Shown here one piece after another: positions 6,650 through 9,589 of a stretch of DNA of 9,589 nt. The DNA is taken from NCBI GenBank assembly GCA_020052215.1, contig JAGVPN010000080.1:1-9589 (forward strand), in the 5' to 3' direction. Below the pieces are notes generated by a model that was given only the letters and a program-made list of their open reading frames with translations, was not told the origin of the DNA and ran no database searches. Every line of letters begins with the position of its first letter. Position 1 is the first letter of the stretch. The stretch comes from Syntrophobacterales bacterium (GTDB taxonomy: Bacteria > Desulfobacterota > Desulfobaccia > Desulfobaccales > 0-14-0-80-60-11). A program made the position numbers and the translations under genes.

Positions 6650-7875
6650 GATCGGTTCGGGGCGGCCTGGGGCCGGCTCTGAGTCGGTTTCCTCTGCCGG
6701 CGGCGGCGATATTCGTCAATGATCCGGCCATAGGCCTCGGCCAGGCTCCGGCCGATTCGGGGCCATTGAAACCGTTCCTCAACCAGCGCCCTGCCCTTCC
6801 GGCCCATGCCGGCGACGGCGTCGGGGTTGGCCAGGAGTTCCAGGATCTGGTCGGCCAGAGCCGCCGGGGCACATGGGATCACCCGGCCGGCCCCGCCGGT
6901 TTCCACCTCCCGCCAGATATTGACCTGATCGGAAATGATCACCGGCAGGCCCACGGCCATGGCTTCGATAACAGCCAGGCCGAAATTCTCCGAATAGGAT
7001 GGCAGCACAAACATGCCGGCGTCCCGCAACACGGCCAATCTATCCGGGCCTAACAACATCCCGGTGAAGGTGGTGCGGTCCAGCACGCCTGCTTCACCCA
7101 GCCAGGTGCGGACCCGGGCGCCCCAGCCGTCATTGTCGGGTCCGGCAATCACCAGGTGGACGTCCTGACGCCGGCGGGCCACGACGCCAAAAGCCTTGGC
7201 CAGGATATCCAGGCCTTTCTTGAAATTAATCCGCCCGAAAAACAGGATGATTTGCTTGTCGCCGATTTCCGGGTGCCGGCGCCTGAAACTACCCGGCTCC
7301 GGCAGCTCCGCAAATTCATCGAGGTCCATTCCCAGGGGCGCCACCACTCCCGGGGTCCCGAAGGTGAAAGGCGCGGCCAGGTCCCGCTCCTGGGCGGTGG
7401 TGAACAAGATGGCCGAAGCGTCGCGCAGATTGTGGTTCTGGAATCCCCATTCCATGACTCGTTTGCGCCAGCGGTGACGGCGATGGATAAAGGGGTCCAG
7501 GCTCCCATGGGGCTGGATGAGGTAGGGAACCCCGAGGATGCGGCAGTAGCGCCCGGACATTAAATCGTGGAAGAGATAGAGGTTATGAACGTGCACCAGA
7601 TCGACGTCCTTGATTGCCTGCCGCAAGGCCCGGGCTAAAGGCCAAGACGCGCCCCAGAACCTGGGCGATTGAATGGGGAAATAACGCACCTCCACGCCCT
7701 CCCGCCATTCCGGGCGGTCGGTAGGCACCGGCAAAATCCCGGGGCCATCTTGGTTGGTGGTGTAGATGCTCACCTGGTGGCCTAATTGAGCCACGGCCCT
7801 GGCCATTTCCCAGCAGGCCTTGGAAGGGCCCCCGTAACGGGGAGCCAGGTTGGCAATCACATGGAGGATTTTCAT
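6646..7875 (-). CDS. GT4-family glycosyltransferase
   Basis: Retaining GT-B glycosyltransferase using a nucleotide-sugar donor, presumably extending the lipid-linked oligosaccharide in the cytoplasm. 409 residues, normal for the family. N-terminal domain starts MKILHVIANLAPRYGGPSKA, with the glycine-rich loop at 13-18; VHVHNLYLFHD at 94-104; IQPHGSLDP at 120-128. The C-terminal donor domain has FFGRINFKKGLDIL (212-225), VIAGPDNDG (242-250) and the EX7E motif E296/E304 in SENFGLAVIEAMAVG. A basic, low-complexity tail (about 388-409) is probably disordered. The donor is unknown. It starts 15 bp after the previous GT4 gene and overlaps the GT2 gene by four bases. The MKILHV start is typical for GT4 proteins; the GGCGAGG before ATG 7875 is rather close for a Shine-Dalgarno. 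Confidence 0.93.
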   Translation of the reverse strand: MKILHVIANLAPRYGGPSKACWEMARAVAQLGHQVSIYTTNQDGPGILPVPTDRPEWREGVEVRYFPIQSPRFWGASWPLARALRQAIKDVDLVHVHNLYLFHDLMSGRYCRILGVPYLIQPHGSLDPFIHRRHRWRKRVMEWGFQNHNLRDASAILFTTAQERDLAAPFTFGTPGVVAPLGMDLDEFAELPEPGSFRRRHPEIGDKQIILFFGRINFKKGLDILAKAFGVVARRRQDVHLVIAGPDNDGWGARVRTWLGEAGVLDRTTFTGMLLGPDRLAVLRDAGMFVLPSYSENFGLAVIEAMAVGLPVIISDQVNIWREVETGGAGRVIPCAPAALADQILELLANPDAVAGMGRKGRALVEERFQWPRIGRSLAEAYGRIIDEYRRRRQRKPTQSRPQAAPNRS

Positions 7876-7890
7876 GACCTCGCCGGAGGC

Positions 7891-9015
7891 TCAGTAATGA
7901 TGATCACGATCCGCTAACAATTCATACACTGCCAGCGTTTGCTCCGCCACTTTTTCCCACTGAAAAAGGGCGGCCCTGATCAGCCCCCGTTCAATGACGG
8001 ATTGGCGTAAATCATCATCAGTCAATAAAGCATACATGGCTTGCGCTAAACCCTCATAGTCCTGTGGCGGGCACATGAACCCGGCATCACCGATTACTTC
8101 GGGTAAAGACGCGGCATTCGAGGCAACCACCGGCGTGCCGCAAGCCATGGCCTCCAGCGGCGGCCAGCCGAAACCTTCATACCAGGAAGGAAACAGCAGT
8201 ATATCAACCCGGTTATACACCGCGGGCATTTGGTCGCCGGAGACTCCCACCAAATAATGGGTGATATCTTCAAGTCCGTAGTTCCGGACTGCGGCCTTAA
8301 ATTCAGGCGTCGGCGCTCCAAGTTTAAGCAATTGCAGCGGTTTTGAATACCTGGTGCGCAGCCGGGCAAATGCCCGTAAGGCGTTACTATGGTTCTTATA
8401 GAATTGCGCCCCCGTCACCAACACGCGCTTGGTATGGTCGCCAGTCAGCCCTAAAGAAGCGCCGGCCGCAGTTTTTTCACCTTGCCCGTACGGTCTAAAA
8501 TTTTGATCGATTCCCGGATAGATAACACTGATACGGTAATCTGGAATTTTAAGTATATTAACCAGGTCACGGCGCGTGTTTTCACTGTCAGCAATGAGAT
8601 GCTTAGCCCTGTGAAGCGCCTTAAAGGAAAATATATTCAGCCACGGCCTTTTCCCCCGGGCCGAACCGGGTATAACGCCTCTCCAAACTATCAGGGGTAT
8701 CAGATCGTGCACCGTCACTACAGTGCGCCTGGGGTCAAGTATATAGAGCAGATGCCCATAGCCAGGGTCAACGATATGATTAAGCCGTCCAGGTTGGCGG
8801 CGAGCCTGCCAGGGATATCCAACATACCGCGCCCAACGCATGCCCCAAATCCCGGCTTTTGATCCTTTCGGCAAATAGGGGACGTATTCATTGAAGTTGC
8901 AGCGCCCGGGAAAATGCCGGCGCATCGCCTTAACCAAACCATCCGCATAGACTTCCATACTGATGCGTTCATCTTCCACATAATTACGGAAGAGAGTTAT
9001 ATCTAGACTATCCAT
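7891..9015 (-). CDS. GT4-family glycosyltransferase, low-GC gene
   Basis: GT-B glycosyltransferase of the group that includes mannosyltransferases of O-antigen clusters; the donor is not determined. 374 residues. Visible: VTVHDLIPL (100-108), [10 protein letters not shown] (142-151), VIYPGID (164-170), [11 protein letters not shown] (199-209, in the place of the usual GxxxxRKN), and [16 protein letters not shown] (275-290) with the EX7E pair E280/E288, then [15 protein letters not shown] (293-307). AGAGG lies five to six bases before ATG 9015, a usable Shine-Dalgarno. Its base composition stands out: bases 8521-8640 count to about 41% GC by hand, against about 73% in 7081-7140 of the next gene. 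It is also preceded by a 102-bp gap rather than tight spacing. Both suggest separate acquisition into the cluster. Confidence 0.92.
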   Translation of the reverse strand: MDSLDITLFRNYVEDERISMEVYADGLVKAMRRHFPGRCNFNEYVPYLPKGSKAGIWGMRWARYVGYPWQARRQPGRLNHIVDPGYGHLLYILDPRRTVVTVHDLIPLIVWRGVIPGSARGKRPWLNIFSFKALHRAKHLIADSENTRRDLVNILKIPDYRISVIYPGIDQNFRPYGQGEKTAAGASLGLTGDHTKRVLVTGAQFYKNHSNALRAFARLRTRYSKPLQLLKLGAPTPEFKAAVRNYGLEDITHYLVGVSGDQMPAVYNRVDILLFPSWYEGFGWPPLEAMACGTPVVASNAASLPEVIGDAGFMCPPQDYEGLAQAMYALLTDDDLRQSVIERGLIRAALFQWEKVAEQTLAVYELLADRDHHY

Positions 9016-9117
9016 ATATCCCTCTACCCTTACAGCCTGGGAAACCTACCCCGTGATCATTACTGTAGGGCCGGGGGGGTAAAAAGCGATGCCAGGGAAC
9101 CAGAAGATCAATTTTTT
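9016..9117. other. 102-bp intergenic gap between flippase and first GT4 gene
   Basis: Holds a run of seven G (9073-9079 on plus), a run of seven T next to the flippase stop (9112-9118 on plus) and a weak pair cctac (9045-9049)/gtagg (9065-9069). No convincing promoter or rho-independent terminator was seen. Confidence 0.4.
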
Positions 9118-9589
9118 TCATTTAAGCGCTTTCAACCGGCTCAGGTCCAAGATACCCACAGGAACCGCTCTTAGCCACCATGCCAGGAGGAAAAGAAAAA
9201 CCAGCGGCGCGAGCCAGGGAATGGCCGCCAGAATAACCAGACTGCCGATATAGGGTACCATCTCGGTGGCAAAAAACTTGAAGGAGAAACAGGCCTGATA
9301 ACCCTTCAGTAGATACGGGACAAACCAGAAAGGCAAGATCAGGTCCCCGATAATCATGCCCAGCACAATCCCCGGCAACCCCAGGCGCTGTCCGCCCAGA
9401 TAAGCCAGAGCAAGGGTGAGGATCGAGGAGGCGAAAAGCATCTTGGCAAGAGTGTGATGCCGGTTGGTCGCCAGCAAGGGATGGCTGCACGTCAGCCAGA
9501 AGATAAATTGCCCCATGTAGATCAGGAACAGGTCCATCACCGGCTGCTCAAACGGCACCGTCTTTCTCAACCAGAAGTGATAGATGAAG
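9118..9589 (-). CDS. Polysaccharide (oligosaccharide) flippase, Wzx-like, C-terminal part; 5' end outside window
   Basis: Integral inner-membrane protein of the MATE/MOP-type polysaccharide transporter group, expected to flip the undecaprenyl-linked repeat unit to the periplasmic side. The frame is open to base 9589 without a stop, so only about 156 C-terminal residues are visible out of a usual 400-500. These are mainly hydrophobic: about four to five membrane segments, a mid-segment GxxGIVLGMIIGDLILPFW pattern typical of the last third of such flippases, a short loop, and two closely spaced helices (SLVILAAIPWLAPLVFLFLLAWW). It ends with a basic SRLKALK tail and TGA at 9120-9118. The reading from 9570 would begin at TTG and is internal, not a start. 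The exact family (Wzx or a related exporter) cannot be settled from the C-terminus alone. Confidence 0.72.
   Translation of the reverse strand, partial: FIYHFWLRKTVPFEQPVMDLFLIYMGQFIFWLTCSHPLLATNRHHTLAKMLFASSILTLALAYLGGQRLGLPGIVLGMIIGDLILPFWFVPYLLKGYQACFSFKFFATEMVPYIGSLVILAAIPWLAPLVFLFLLAWWLRAVPVGILDLSRLKALK

Noticed and set aside
9118..9570. Complete 150-residue membrane protein starting at 9570
   Set aside because: The codon at 9570 is an internal TTG. The frame continues open to the window edge with FIYHFW-like residues, so this is the C-terminus of a longer flippase.
1..9589. A novel defence, phage or mobile-element gene system
   Set aside because: Every supported gene belongs to polysaccharide synthesis, modification or export. 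No transposase, integrase, nuclease, toxin-antitoxin, CRISPR or phage gene was seen.

Overview
The window is part of a surface-polysaccharide (exopolysaccharide or O-antigen type) gene cluster. All nine genes are on the minus strand, so transcription runs from high to low coordinates. Two genes are cut by the window edges: a Wzx-type flippase at the right and GDP-L-fucose synthase at the left. DNA is mostly GC-rich, genes are tightly packed, and starts include GTG as well as ATG. With WcaJ/WcaI/Gmd/Fcl homologues this suggests a GC-rich Gram-negative bacterium. A Desulfobacterota-like source is a guess from general impression, not something the sequence proves.

Right block (9589 to 5768): C-terminal part of a polysaccharide flippase; a GT4 glycosyltransferase whose DNA is visibly poorer in GC; a second GT4 enzyme; and a GT2 enzyme that overlaps the preceding gene by four bases (ATGA), so is probably translationally coupled.

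Middle (5767 to 5476): a 292-bp non-coding gap that divides the cluster. It holds a large compound inverted repeat (29-base arms, each arm itself a hairpin; REPIN- or MITE-like), an AT-rich stretch with smaller palindromes, and three tandem GTTTTCR heptamers just before the methyltransferase gene.

Left block (5475 to 1): a zinc-ribbon plus SAM methyltransferase; a WcaI-like GT4 glycosyltransferase; a WcaJ-like initiating sugar-phosphate transferase; GDP-mannose 4,6-dehydratase (gmd); and GDP-L-fucose synthase (fcl, partial). Gaps are 10 to about 83 bp, consistent with one operon.

Working model (inference from families): Gmd and Fcl turn GDP-mannose into GDP-L-fucose; the WcaJ homologue loads a hexose-1-phosphate (glucose in the E. 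coli precedent) on undecaprenyl phosphate; the WcaI homologue may add fucose next; the GT4/GT4/GT2 enzymes extend the unit; the methyltransferase may decorate it; the flippase exports it. No polymerase (Wzy), export channel (Wza/Wzc) or GDP-mannose supply genes lie inside the window. I found no tRNA, rRNA, CRISPR, transposase or defence system. The least explained elements are the intergenic repeat and the possible slippage tract in the wcaI-like gene.
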